Positions 1 to 12,330 of a DNA stretch of 64,000 nucleotides are shown piece by piece. The position numbers and the translations under genes were made by a program. The notes under the pieces were generated by a model, which saw only the letters and a list, made by a program, of their open reading frames with translations, did not search any database and had not been told where the DNA came from. The stretch lies in contig NC_083603.1 in assembly GCF_029168945.1 (NCBI RefSeq), forward strand, positions 3,038,001 through 3,102,000, written 5' to 3'. Source of the stretch: Cannabis sativa. Lineage: Eukaryota; Streptophyta; Magnoliopsida; Rosales; Cannabaceae. Within the stretch, counting starts at the first letter, position 1; each line of letters opens with the position of its first letter.

Positions 1-362
1 AAAAAATTATGGTAATTATAAATGCACAATTTTATTTAAAAATACGAATTTTATTTACAAAAATAAGAATTGTAATTTTGTAAACAATTTTACATGTTTG
101 TAAAAATATTTTACATATTTGTAAATATCTTTTACAAAAAATTACATATTGTATTTATGTAATTAATCACTTTTGTGAAAAAATGCAATTCTTTTTTTAA
201 AAGAAACATGGTGCTTAATTTTTGCATAATATTTCTCTAATCAATATTGTTTTTTTTTTTTTTTTTTTTTTTAATTTTGTTGACTTGTTTTCATCAACCA
301 CTATTTAATGAGTAAGATTTTTGTTCTTTACCCTTAAAATAAATGAAAGACCCAATAAAATT
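1..362. other. AT-rich intergenic sequence, no gene seen
   Basis: This stretch is very AT-rich, with repeated 'tttgtaaa' runs between 75 and 135 and a long poly-T tract near 250-272. No open reading frame, splice pattern or RNA-like structure is visible. It may be the edge of an older repeat that begins before the window. Confidence 0.5.
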
Positions 363-552
363 AGAGAAATGTTAAAATACACTAGTGATGTTTAGTACTT
401 TTTTACGTGTCAATATTGATATTGATCCAATTAAGTATTAGGTCTCATATAATTTAATATAATAACTTTTAAGGAGTATTGTTAGTCAATTGCAAACCAA
501 CATGTCTAGAAGTACTAAACACTACTAATACCTAATAACAATACTCATAGAA
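363..552. repeat. Copy of the abundant ~190-bp MITE family
   Basis: Its ends are GAGAAATGTTAAAA and AATAACAATACTC, and the centre contains 'ccaattaagtattaggt' and 'ttaatataataactttt'. The same blocks recur near 690, 21.4 kb, 25.6-26.4 kb, 50.4-50.8 kb and 53.0-53.7 kb, so this is a dispersed, non-coding inverted-repeat family. A target-site duplication could not be fixed for this copy. Superfamily is not assigned. Confidence 0.6.
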
Positions 553-685
553 TTATAGTTAATACATCGATTAATAAAGTAATTACATTCAATTCTAATG
601 AGTTCTATTAATTACTTTTCTTGAAGGATAATTTACAATAAGATAAGATCGAGAGAGTAAATACTCATAGTTATTTTTAAGAAGT

Positions 686-855
686 GCATTGCTATTGAGC
701 ACAATACCTTCTATAGGTAACACCTTACGATTAGTTAGTAATATTATATAAAAGTTATTTTCTTAAATTATATAGAATTCAATACTTAATTACACTAATA
801 GCGGTATGCCATCGAGGAGGGTGCTAGGCACCAATGGTGTCTTTTAACATTTTCC
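686..855. repeat. Second copy of the ~190-bp MITE family
   Basis: It carries the same landmarks as the copy at 363-552: 'ttgctattgagcac' at the left, 'acgattagttag' inside, and 'gcaccaatggtgtcttttaac' at the right. It runs in the opposite internal orientation to the first copy and shares its terminal blocks. It has no coding capacity. Confidence 0.6.
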
Positions 856-1341
856 TTTTAAGAAAGGTACTAAAATTATTTCTTTTAGAGTTAAAAATTA
901 AAATTTACTAGTTACCTAACGATGTATTTTTGGAATTTTGAAGAAATAGTTTTTAAAAACCTAACATACAAAATATTTTTTTCTTTCTTTCTCAAAGACC
1001 TAAACAAAATTGCTTGTTTCTCATTTTATTTTTCTTTATTTTCTCTATTTTGTTTCTTCTTTTCGCTGCCCAGAAACCCTCCCAAGAAAACCCACAGCCA
1101 ACAACCGCCACCCCCCCAAAACTAACACCATCTCCACCCGACCCTTTTTCTTCTCTCTTCCTTTCAACAAAAAGAAGAAGAAGAATAAACAAAATAAAGA
1201 AAAAAAAATAATTTTCAAAATAACTTTTTTGTTTTAAAAAATATTATGATTTAAACTAATAATTTATCAACACGTGATATTTTTTGTCGAGAATTGTCTG
1301 CATCAAATTTAAATTTTTTAAAATTTATGCCACAATTTTTC

Positions 1342-1373
<32 letters not shown>

Positions 1374-1639
1374 GCCACTTTTATAAATTTCTAGGGAGTT
1401 ATGTCGAATCCAATTGTAGTAAACAAACAATGAAACTTTTTCCATTTTGAATAAATGTTGGTATAAATTCTAAAATAAATGCTCCAAGATAAGTAATCGT
1501 GTCATTATTGATGAAGTGATTCCATGCTTTGTGTTTAGGAATATTTATCTCAATAACTAGCAAGGATTAATTAGTATTATAATGATTTTTAACCTTTATC
1601 ATAATTTATCGAGAAAAAAAAAAGAATCACACACAAAAA
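856..1639. other. Intergenic, low-complexity; (ATT)n microsatellite
   Basis: No gene is supported. A pyrimidine-rich tract lies at 1010-1170 and an ATT trinucleotide run of about ten units lies at 1344-1373. Short reading frames here are products of biased composition, with no recognisable family and no flanking exons. Confidence 0.5.
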
Positions 1640-1990
1640 AAAACTCATACCAAACTTATTTGTTCAATTAGAATTTTTGTGTTTAAACTTTGATACGTAC
1701 TAAATTATGTTTTTTAAACTTTTTTAGATTATTAAAAATTATTGAGATTGTTACATTTAAAGATTTTTATTCAATTTTACTAACAAAAGTCTGACATATA
1801 TAAAAGTTTAGGAGACATGATTTGGTACATGTCATAATTCGAGGGTATGATTTGGTAAATATTAAAGTTCGAGAGGTACGCTTTAGTATATGGACAAACG
1901 TCACATTAAAAAAATTGAATAATTCAACAATCTCAATAATTTGGCACTTATAAAAGTTCTGACAACAAAAAACCTAATTAACAAAATTAT
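1640..1990. repeat. Dispersed repeat of the 'aaactttgatacgtac' type
   Basis: This block shares long phrases with 11685-11870, 16975-17310 and 20095-20430, among them 'caattttactaacaaaagtc', 'catgatttggtacatgtc' and 'attattgagattgttaca'. The four copies indicate an old non-coding transposon family of about 200-350 bp. Partial inverted symmetry is visible, but the class is not known. Confidence 0.55.
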
Positions 1991-2697
1991 TTTGGAGTGA
2001 CATACAATATCCTATTTTTCTTAAGGGTGCATTTCAAAAAAACATATTGTATGTTGATCTCGTTTTTAATCGACGGCATTGTGTCTTTAAAACGATAAGA
2101 TCATGACTAATAATAATGATAATGAGTAATAAAAACACAAGAATTTATAGAGATTTGACCCCGTGATAGTGGTAACAACTTACTCCTCAAACTGTTGTAT
2201 TACTTATAGCAACGTTATTAAGAGCACAAGGAGCTGGCCAATTAAGTTTCTTATTAATTTTGAGAAAGAGTGTACAAATATTTTGACAACAAAGAAACTC
2301 TCACAAAGATGAATTTTGGGTCTCTAAACTATGAGACAACTTCACTATTTATTGAGAGATCACAAAGTTTGGGACTTGTTCAGATACTACTTGCTGAAGC
2401 ACTATGCTTAATCATTTTTGAGCTTGAATTAGGTAAGTATAGCCCTTCCTGATCTTGATAAATTAACACTAAAATTTATTGTCATTCCTACTTTCTTAGT
2501 AATGACTAAATTTGCATGACGTGTTTATTTAACCGAATAATTCTATAGTAAGTACATAATTAGAGATAATTGAGAGATCAATAGTACCACTATCAAGGGA
2601 TTATTGTTGTGGTTAGATTCAGATTATTAATTACTGAGTATCTGGCCGTTAAATGAAGTCAATAGCCATATGATAGTCCTCTTTAATTGGTCCAGGC

Positions 2698-3625
2698 AAT
2701 GGTGGACCTAGAATATAATTTTAGGGTGGGTTAATTAAAATTTGTACTCAAATTTAAAAGGGTAAATATTATTTTAGACCCTCTGTTTTACAAAAGTTAC
2801 CAATTGGACCCTGTGTTTTGTTAAATGACAAAATGGACACTGTATTTTCTAAAATAGTACAAATAGGACCCTGAATTGATTTTTTGTCAAAATAAAGTTT
2901 AATTATAATTTGATCTAAAAGTGTTATGACAAAACTGTTTACATTTTTTTGTATCTGTTCGTATTAAGCATTGTCTTCAAGTTGGTTGTATTAAAAAAAA
3001 AATTGTTAAAAATTAAGCTCAGGGTCCTATTTTTACTATTTTAGAAAATACAGGGTCCATTTTGTCATTTAACAAAACACAGGGTCCAATCTGTAACTTT
3101 TGCAAAACACAGAGTCCAAAATTGTATTTACCCAATTTAAAATAATAATTTTTTAAAAATATATCTTACATTTTTTACTTAAATCTCAAATAAAGTTATT
3201 ATATAGATTGGAACAAATTTTAGCATTTAAATAATAATATGAGATTTTATAATTCTTGTTTTAGTTTTTTTTATGTGGAAACTTGTGTTAATTATAGATT
3301 AAATATAATTAAACATAATTTCTTAATATAATAAGTTTTTTCTAACAGAAATATTATTTGTAGTTTGAATACTCTATGTTAATGCTGTGTAGTTTTTTTT
3401 TTCTTTCAAAAGGGTAGATTTATATATATAAATAAAAATAGAAGATAAAGCTGAGGGAAATCAGATTTAAAACTAGGTCTACCGAGTAACGAACAAACAC
3501 CTAAACAAATTATGTTGTCTAACAATCATGTATTGTTTTTATCCCTTCTAATTTTATATATTCTGTTTTGAAATTTGAGGGTGGGCTTAAGCCTTCCTGA
3601 GCTCTATGTAGGTCTACCTATGGGT
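2698..3625. mobile_element. hAT-like non-autonomous element, split by a nested insertion
   Basis: The left end 'caatggtggacctagaat...ttttagggtggg' and right end 'gagggtgggcttaagcc...aggtctacctatgg' match the two ends of a related element at 53880-54212 ('cagtggcagacctagg' and 'cccctaggttcgcctatgg'). The terminal 'tggcggacctagg'-like repeats resemble non-autonomous hAT elements. The element is interrupted at 2760-3133 by a Mutator-like foldback element. No transposase is present. Confidence 0.5.
2760..3133. mobile_element. Mutator-like foldback MITE with 9-bp TSD
   Basis: The element begins GGGTAAATATTATTTTAGAC and ends with the inverted equivalent. The two arms (about 2760-2875 and 3020-3133) are near-complete inverted copies with blocks such as 'ggaccctgtgttttg'. 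It is flanked on both sides by the same 9 bases, AATTTAAAA (2751-2759 and 3134-3142). A 9-bp duplication and a GGG terminus are typical of Mutator-like elements. It is 374 bp long with no coding region. Related sequence lies at 31.6-32.8 kb, and a single arm lies at 50183-50310. Confidence 0.85.
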
Positions 3626-3639
3626 CCAGATTATTAAAT

Positions 3640-4135
3640 TTTTATTTTTATTTAATTTAACTATACTAATAACACGTGTATAGTAACTTGACACTTGACG
3701 ATCAAGTACCTATGAAAGTTCCATAAATATAACAAAGATTTTATTACCGTAAAAAATTAAACTTAACTATTTTTTTGCAATTAAAAATTAAACTTAAGTA
3801 TTTAAGTTACAAATTATTACTCTTAATTCTTAATGAAACAAAAAAGTTAGAAAATAATCTCTCTTTATTCTTTCTTTAAACTCCAAATCTTTTATAAAAT
3901 CTAGTAAAATTAAATGGACACCACTAATTTATTTTTCACTCATCTTATTAAACCTTTCATGTACTAGATTCCTTTTATCACCACAAATATATTTATTTTG
4001 ACTCTACAAATATATTCTTATTCCATGGCCTAAAAAAAAGCTTGTCTATTATGGTCTCAAATCATAAAAGCATAAACACTCACCCACATTTAATGCTTTG
4101 TCCCCCCATAAATAATTTTATGGTCATCAATAAAA
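3640..4135. other. Upstream region of the K+ channel gene
   Basis: This holds a fragment of an old repeat (3660-3830, related to blocks near 12000-12130 and 48974-49312) followed by about 300 bases of AT-rich DNA ahead of the channel gene. The promoter should lie here, but no convincing TATA box or named regulatory element could be singled out. Confidence 0.4.
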
Positions 4136-4189
4136 TTGATCAAAATTTCAAACATTCACATATTGGGATTTTCTTGGGAAAAAATAATC

Positions 4190-7100
4190 ATGGAAGGTCA
4201 TCATCATCATAATGAAGATGAAAGAAAAAGAGAAGAAGAAGAAGAAGATGATGATGATGATTTTGATGAAGAAGTTGATCCAAAGAGAAAATGGTGGAAA
4301 AGGGCTTATAGTTTGTTGATGAGAAGTGATGAAAATGGTGTTGAATTAAGTGAAAATACTATACACAATTCCAATTCCAATTCAACTTTGGATCGTTTAG
4401 TCATTCATCCAGATAATTGGTAATTTAAATATTTATATCCATATATATATTTATAATTTATATAACACTATATTTTAAGCTCATTATATATATAATTTTA
4501 AAGAAATCATTTATATTTTGTTGGCTATTAATTTACTATTATTGTCATTTTGAAAAACTTGATGAGAATGATCATATATGAATAGTTGATGGTGTTTGAA
4601 TTTTTTAGGAAGGACTCATTTGCATTTAGAGAATAAAAGAAAGAAAAAAAATAACTAAACTTTATTATTGTTAGCATAATGTTAGTTTTCTTTTTCTTAC
4701 CTTAATTTTAATGGTTTATGCATGAAAGTTAATTAAATAAGTACATAAATGAAAGAAAAATAGTGCTTTTAGTTGGAAATTTTTAACCTCATAAGTTACA
4801 CTTAATTTTGACTAGTTAATCCTTCTTTTTTAGTAAAGCTATGTATATAAATAGAACACATATTTGCACACTTTTCATTTTCTTTGATCACTTGTCAAAG
4901 TGTGAGGCATTTTTTTTTTTTAAATTTGGATTTTACCTAGAAAAAAATGATGATAGAAATTAGTAGAGAAAAAAATGAAGAAAAATGTTCTATATAAATT
5001 TGATAGGAGATTTTTTTTAATATTTTCTTCTTTTATATATATATTTGTAATTGATGTAAATTTCATAAAATGCTACTATACTCAAGCTTTATAGTTCAAA
5101 AAAAGAGTTTTTAATTTATTGATTCATAAAATAATAATAATAATAATAAGGGGTTTTTTCATTTTTATACTTCAAAACAGCTTTTTTTTTTTTTTTTTTT
5201 GTATTTTTACGAAATTACACACAGAAACTTCTATAGCAACTAACGAAGCAACTTAAATTGCAACCAAAATTCGTATAGCAACCCACATAGAAACTACTGG
5301 GAAAACTACTAGAGCAACCCAAACTGTAATTTTTTAAAAAAAAAAATTAAAAAAAAATAATATATAAGATAATTCTCCTAATAATAATGGTTTTTGTGGG
5401 GCAATTTTGTAGGTGGTACATGGCATGGACTCACTTCATTCTTATATGGGCGGTCTACTCCTCCTTTTTCACTCCGTTGGAGTTCGGCTTCTTCAGAGGA
5501 CTACCCGAAGACCTATTCCTTCTTGACATCGCCGGCCAATTCGCGTTTCTTGTTGACATTGTCGTTCGCTTCTTTGTCGCCTACCGTGACTTCCATTCCC
5601 ACCGCATGGTCCGCGATCGCAAACTTATTGCTCTTCGGTCCTTCTCTCTCTTTCTCTCATCCATTATTTTTCTAACGATCATTGTTATATAAAACACCTT
5701 ATAGGATATGACATTGTCATGTCGCTATTACTATTAGTGTGATTTCATAAGAAATTAAAATATGTAGGATCTAATATTGAATTTTTTTTAAGCATTTTTC
5801 TTTAACTCTAATTGAATTTTTCTTATTCTTATTTTCAGGTACTTGAAATCTCGTTTTACAGTTGATTTGTTGGGTTGCTTACCTTGGGATTATATTTATA
5901 AGGTGCTTTGTTTTGATTCAAATATATTCTATTGTAGTTTTGGATGATAAATTATAACAAAAATGACTTAGGAAAATAAATTATTTATTCAATTTCTTTA
6001 TATTGAACTATACTTACCTCAAAGCTAATTAAACACTAGTTGTCAAAATTCAAGTAAATCTCTTAGGAGGTGTTTTTTTTTTCCTTTACAAATTAGTGAT
6101 TTAATGATGAAATATGGAAACCTACAATAAAATTATTTCATCTAGCCAAAGGACATACAAACCAATTTATCGAAGAAAAAAGGCGAACAAAAGAGAAAAT
6201 TAGTTAAAAAAAATTTGACAATAAAACCAAAACCATTAATTCGTTCTAGTAGTTGGCTAATTTTCGAATTAACTATTTTGGTTCTTGTACTCAAACCCGA
6301 CATGTTTGTTTTTAGGCTTCCGGGAGAAAAGAGCCGGTGAGATACTTATTATGCATTAGGTTAAGTCGAGCTTGCAGGGTAACAGAGTTTTTTGAGAAAT
6401 TAGAGAAAGATACTCGAGTTAATTACATGTTTACAAGAATCGCGAAACTTTTTGTTGTTGAGCTCTACAGCACGCATACAGCGGCGTGCATCCTTTATTA
6501 TCTCGCTACCACTGTGGAGCCTTCTCAAGAAGGTTACACATGGATAGGAAGTTTGAAGATGGGTGATTATAGCTATTCTCAATTCAGAGAGATTAATCTT
6601 TGGAAGCGTTATGTTACCTCTCTATATTTTTCCATTGTTACCATGGCAACTGTCGGTAAGTATTTTTTGATCGTCGTATTTAACTGCATTAGTAATGATA
6701 TCTGTACTAAAATATTACACATAGTGACATGATAGTTATTTTAAAAATAATATGTTTGGATGCACATACATCGTTACTCTTAATTGAAATGTATAGAGTT
6801 AAATTTGGTTATAACCTTTTTCTTCCTTTATTTGGTTAAATTTGCTTAACCTATTGATTGTTTTGTTTGTTGTCTAAGAATTAAGTTATTAGGTACATAG
6901 TGGTGTTTAATATTACTACGAGATATAGTGAATTTTATAATAATTAGAGAAAATTACATATTTTATGGCTCTTTATACAATATGTACAAAAATATAATTT
7001 TTTTGAAAAGAAAATATTTTATAAAAAAAATTAAAAATATAAGAAAAACAGTTAAAGGTAACCAAATTACCAGTTACCTTATATTATGTTTTCCACATGT

Positions 7101-10100
7101 TTTTTTCTTTTTCCATAAAATCACATTTTTGTAAACTTGTGTTTTGAAAACAATAAAAATAAAAAAATTTCCTAATAATTATTAAATGAAAATACATAAA
7201 ACCCGACACTTAATTACACTAAAGTTATACGCGCAATTATCACTTGGTGAATTGGTACTTTCATTTTTATAAAATTTTACACTCATTATCAAAATTCATT
7301 ACTTTGATACTCTTCATTTTCCTTTTCTATTAGAATTTTGGATGAAGTTAATTTCATGTTTATTTTTCCTTTAAATTAAATCCTATTTAAGTCTCTTTCT
7401 AAATTTCTTGTAAAGGTTATGGAGATGTACATGCTGTGAATGTAAGAGAAATGATATTCATAATGATTTACATATCATTAGACATGATTCTTGGTGCTTA
7501 TCTACTTGGTAACATAGCAGCTTTAGTAGTAAAAGGCTCAAACACAGAAAAATTCAGAGATAAGATGAATGATCTTATCAAATACATGAATAGAAACAAA
7601 CTAGACAAACATACAAGTAAGAAAATTAAAGATCATCTACGGTTGCAATTCGATCGAAGCTACACTGAGGCTTCCGGTCTTCAGGATGTTCCAGTTTCGA
7701 TTCGCCACAAGGTACTCATACTTTACCATTTAATTCATGTGATCAATTTCACACAATAAATATACACAATACGAATAGCTGACCCTGAACTTTAGTGGGT
7801 CATAAGAAAAATTGAGTCTTTATTTAAAAAAATGTAGTATTTTTAAAATTAGTAAAAAAATATATATATATTTCTAAAAATATTTTTTTTAGTTCTTGAA
7901 TTGGGTAGGCCCTAAGCACAAGCCTAACCTGCATATACCCAGGCCAGGCCTGACAATACATTTCGATTTCGTAAGTGTACTAATGTATGAAAAAATCTCT
8001 CAATTTTCGGATTTGCAGATTTCACAGAGTTTATATGAGTCATATATTAAACATGTTTCTCTTTTCAAAGGGTGCTCTACAGGATTCATAAAGCAGATTG
8101 TAAGCTACTCTTTTTCCTTTTGTAATTCTCCTCTTGGATAATCATGTGAAACACATAATCTTGATTAACTAGAAATTATTGTTGGCTTGGGATATCATAT
8201 GCATTCTCCAAGTATTTTTTTTTTTATATAATAAATTCATCTTTTGGAAAGAAAATTGCTAAAGGATGAGTCCTACATACTTTAATTTAAAATAGAATAT
8301 GTAATTTAGTATGGAGTCCCACATGCTTTAATTTTAAATAAAATATGTTAGGTCTTCTATTCAAATAGACTAATTAAGATATGATAGTGTTAGATTGGTG
8401 CATTATTTATTGAACTAAAAAAAATTAAACTTGTATAACATTTGTTTTTTTTTGAGTATAAGTTAATAGAGGTAAATTGATTCTCATTTTTGTTTAGAGT
8501 TCTTAATTTGATTCACACTTCATGTTGTGAACAATATTTACCATCCGAAAAAATATAGGATTTCTGTTTGTAGAGATGCCTTAAGAAATGGTTTCTCATT
8601 TTTGTTTAGAGTTCTTGATTTAATTTACACTTCATGTTCTAAACAATATTTACTATTCGTAAATAGAAAAAGAAGAGATTTTTGTCTAAAGAAATGCAGG
8701 GTAGATGTATAGAAACTTTCAACGAAATAGAATATATTCTAAACATATATCTCATGGTTTTTTACTTTAACAAGATAAAAATCTTTAAATTTGATATTTT
8801 TAAATACGATTTTAGACCTATTATCGATACTCTAGTGTTTAAGGTTATTTAACAACTTCTTAAGTAGAATTAACTTCCAAAAGATTAGCATATACTTAGT
8901 CTAGGACTCTAACAATACCCTGCACTTCTTATTTTGTTCATCATTAAACAATTTTGTATCTTAAAAATTGAAACAATAATCGATTATTTTCGGATTTTCC
9001 AGGCAATCAGTGTCCATGAGGAGTTTTTCCTACCAGGAGAAGTGATCATAGAGCAAGGAAATGTAATAGATCAACTTTACATAGTATGCCATGGTGTATT
9101 GGTATGACTATGAGCCTAATTATTATTATTATTAGAAAATTGATCTTGTCATTAATTCATAACACAATTAATGTTTGCATTTTTATGGCTTCACTATGTA
9201 GGAGGAGGTAGGGAATGAAGAAGGTGATGAAACCGAAGAATTATGTACACGACTCCAAACATATAGCTCATTTGGCGACGTTTCTTTCCTTTGCAATACT
9301 CCTCAACGTTATACTGTTGTGGCTCGTGAACTATGCAGAGTTTTGAGACTTGATAAACACTCATTTACCGAAATCCTAAAAATATACTTTTTAGATGGCC
9401 GAATCATATTGAACAACCTCCTCGAGGTAATGTTGTTGTTTTTTCTACGTTGTTGTTTTTTCTTTCTTCTTCGATTTTTCTGTATTTATTAGAATCATTG
9501 TAATGACATATTTTTTCTTAATTTGTATAGGGAAAAGACTTGAGTATTCGAAAAAAACTTTTGGAATCGGATATCACAATTTATATTGGAACTCATGAAC
9601 TTGAATTGGCGACGAGAGTTAACTGCGCTGCCTATGTTGGCGATCTTTACCGAGTTAAACGCTTGATTGAAGCTGGAGCAGATCCAAATAATACAGATTA
9701 TAATGGTAGATGTGCTTTGGTAAGATTTCAAGACTATTATGACAATTTTTCTTTTTTCCTCTGTTTTTTAATAAATATTTTTTTTATATCAAACCTATAA
9801 ATAACTTGTATGTATAAAATAAGATTCAATATAGTTGATTTTTCTTTTTTTTTTGGTAACATGTTGCAACATTTAAAGAATAATAAAACATTACTTGAAT
9901 AATTAATAATCTCGGTTAAATTATACTTTTTATCAAGTCTTAACTCGAGAAAAATGGTGTAAATTAACACTCGATTAACTACTAATCTCAATTAAATTAT
10001 ACTTTTGTCTAATCTCGAAATTGTTTCTTTGGTAGCATGTTGCAGCATCTAAAGGATATGAAGACATAACTGCTTTCCTAATTGAACAAAGAGTTAATGT

Positions 10101-11100
10101 CAATAAAATAGGTTGGTTTTTTAAGATAATTTTGTGTTACAAAATATCATTGTGATTTTTTTTTGTGCTATAGTAACTAATAATTAATTTATTTTGTTAC
10201 ACCAGATAATTTTGGTAACACTCCTTTACTAGAAGCCCTAAAGAACGGTCATGATCGAGTTGAATCTTTGCTCACTGATGCCGGTGCTTCTCTTACAATC
10301 GATGACACTGGTAATTTTCTCTGTAGTATAGTTGCTAAAAGGGATTTGGATGTTCTTAGAAGGGTTTTGGCTAAGGAAATTAACCCAAATGTGAAGAATT
10401 ATGATCATAGAACACCTCTTCACATAGCTGCTTCAGAAGGGCTTTATCAAATGGCAGAGTTATTAGTAAATGCAGGAGCAACTGTTTTTTCCAAAGACAG
10501 GTAACAAACAATCTAAACTCATATTATTGTTGGTGATGAGTAGTCTCTTCGAGTCTCCTCGAAAAAAATGTTGATTTGGTGCATGTTAGTATTATTTCTC
10601 TTTTTGAAGTTATCTTTTTTTTTTGTTAAGTGATAATAACTTATAACATGTCATACTGTTATTAGTGTAATTTTATATCTTTATTTATACACACAACATC
10701 GAACATTAATTGTATGAATTGCTAGTATTAAATACTGATTTGAGTTGCAACATTGTCACAACCTAGAAAGAAAAAACAAGAATATATTATTGTTTTTGAT
10801 AAAATGAAGAAAGCTCATACGAGAACGGCCTATATTTCTTAGTTTCAATAGGATTTTTTATGAGCGTTATTTTTATCTACTATTTCTATATTGTTTCCTA
10901 TCACATAACTTATTATTAGTCTTACCCTTTCTTGTAGATGGGGAAATACTCCGCTCGATGAAGCTCGAATAGGCGGTGATAAAAAGTTGATCAAGTTACT
11001 TGAAGTTACAAGATCTTCTCAAGTGTTGGAATTCTCTGAATCTTTTCAAGAATTTAAAGAAACTACTAAAGTAACATCATTTGATAATAGTGAGACTTGA
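4190..11100 (+). CDS. SKOR: SKOR/GORK-type outward-rectifying K+ channel lacking the KHA domain
   Basis: Plant Shaker channel that would release K+ across the plasma membrane on depolarisation. Exons by eye: 4190-4419, 5413-5637, 5839-5902, 6316-6655, 7416-7711, 8019-8099, 9003-9101, 9202-9426, 9531-9719, 10036-10111, 10206-10500, 10938-11100; all junctions keep frame and give 760 residues. Visible parts: an acidic, His-rich N-terminus with a Glu/Asp run (about 14-30); S1-S3 (about 80-173); S4 with spaced arginines (RYLLCIRLSRACRV, about 181-195); S5; pore helix and filter TVGYGD (about 284-289); S6; a cyclic-nucleotide-binding domain (about 400-515); and ankyrin repeats (about 550-735). Family members are about 820-830 residues and end in a KHA domain. 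Here the frame stops about 30 residues after the last ankyrin repeat and no KHA sequence follows. SKOR and GORK cannot be separated with certainty. Start chosen at the Met before the acidic tract; an in-frame Met lies at 4136. Confidence 0.9.
5155..5378. repeat. ~210-bp dispersed repeat in channel intron 1
   Basis: The phrases 'actaacgaagcaacttaaattgc', 'atagcaacccacatagaaac' and 'agcaacccaaactgtaattt' recur at 26408-26610. The copy is bounded by poly-T and poly-A tracts and ends just before exon 2. It is non-coding and of unknown class. Confidence 0.6.
7776..7955. repeat. ~190-bp hAT-like MITE, intronic copy
   Basis: It runs from 'gctgaccctgaactttag' to 'ccaggccaggcctgac' and lies in channel intron 5, about 60 bases before exon 6. 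Two other copies share its order of blocks (18381-18575 and 62864-63058): a GGCCCTGAG-type end, 'aaaaattattaaaaaaa', 'gtgggccctaggcgcgggc', and a 'taggccgaccggcc'-type end. Its GGCCCT termini resemble short hAT elements. It carries no gene. Confidence 0.6.
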
Positions 11101-12330
11101 ACGGTTGATTTATGAACATCTTTTTTTTTTTAGTTAAATTATTAAGTTTATAATATTTTAGCTTCCTTTGTATTTGTATTTCAGAGTAATGTTAAGGAAA
11201 AAAAAAGTTATGTTACTTAGTATATTTATTTATAGTTTAGGCCTTTTCTTTAGTAGCATACAACTAATTTAAAGAAATATATACTAATGATACTTTAGGG
11301 GTGCGATAAACACTATCCTTGATAGTGATGCTATAATAGAGTATAACCAATTGCTAAAGGATACTTTCTATACTTTAATTACACACTTGTTATAATTTTA
11401 CTATCACTTACTCCATATTTTAATTTACTAATAATATATAAAAATGGCTAATCAAATCATAACACTTAAAAGGATGATTAGGATATGTCTCCCCAAGTTT
11501 TGACATATATTAAATTAGAGCATTGATGTTAGTTTCAACACCATTTTTGATATGTTCTGTAAGTAGTTAGTGGTTTCTTTTATTATTTATTAAATCAAAA
11601 TGTACAATTTTGAATTACACCAATATACCACCTCTTGTGGCATTTTGTATTTTAATGTATTCCTTGACATTTTTTATTAACTTATGTTGAATTTAAGAAT
11701 TTAGTTCAATTTTACTAACGAGGCTATATTGACAAAAATTCAAAAATCATAATTTTGTACATGTCAAAGTTTAAGAAACATGATTGATGCTTGTCAAAGT
11801 TTGGGAACACGATTTGATACATGGACAATTGATACTTTAATCGTCTACTAGTAAACTGAGTATTGTTATAATAAACCAATAGTAGGTAATATTTTGTAAA
11901 TAGTTAGTAATATTCTATAATAATTACTAAATTAAATTACATAAAACTTGATACTTAACATTATTAGTGTCTATTAACATTCTTTTACTAAGATTAAGTA
12001 GAGAAGTCCTTAAATTTAATAATTTGAATAAAGTGTAATTTATAGTGTAAATATTTAAGTTTAATTTTTTACGGTAATCATACCAAAATTATATTTCTGA
12101 AATTTTTATAAGTATCTAACCAATAAATGTCTGCATACCAATAAGAAAATGAAGAATTATTAAAAATTTAAGGGCCAAATTCTAAAAATATAACTAAGTA
12201 TTTATTTGTAACCGAGAATAATTTACCAAATCTTAGATATGTATGGTGAATGAGTATTATGCAGTAAAGTTCAAAGTAATGGAATTGAATACAAAAATGG
12301 AATGATGACGAAGACGATGAAGATATAATA
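11101..12330. other. Intergenic between channel and desulfhydrase genes
   Basis: This holds the 3' end of the channel gene, a fragment of the abundant MITE family near 11285-11335, the dispersed 'catgatttggtacatg' repeat at 11685-11870, and repeat fragments at 11880-12130. The last 200 bases are the likely promoter and leader of the desulfhydrase gene. No KHA-domain sequence or other exon is visible. Confidence 0.5.

Noticed and set aside
11101..12300. Possible missing KHA exon of the channel
   Set aside because: I looked for KHA-type sequence in all plus-strand frames up to the next gene and found only MITE and AT-rich DNA.
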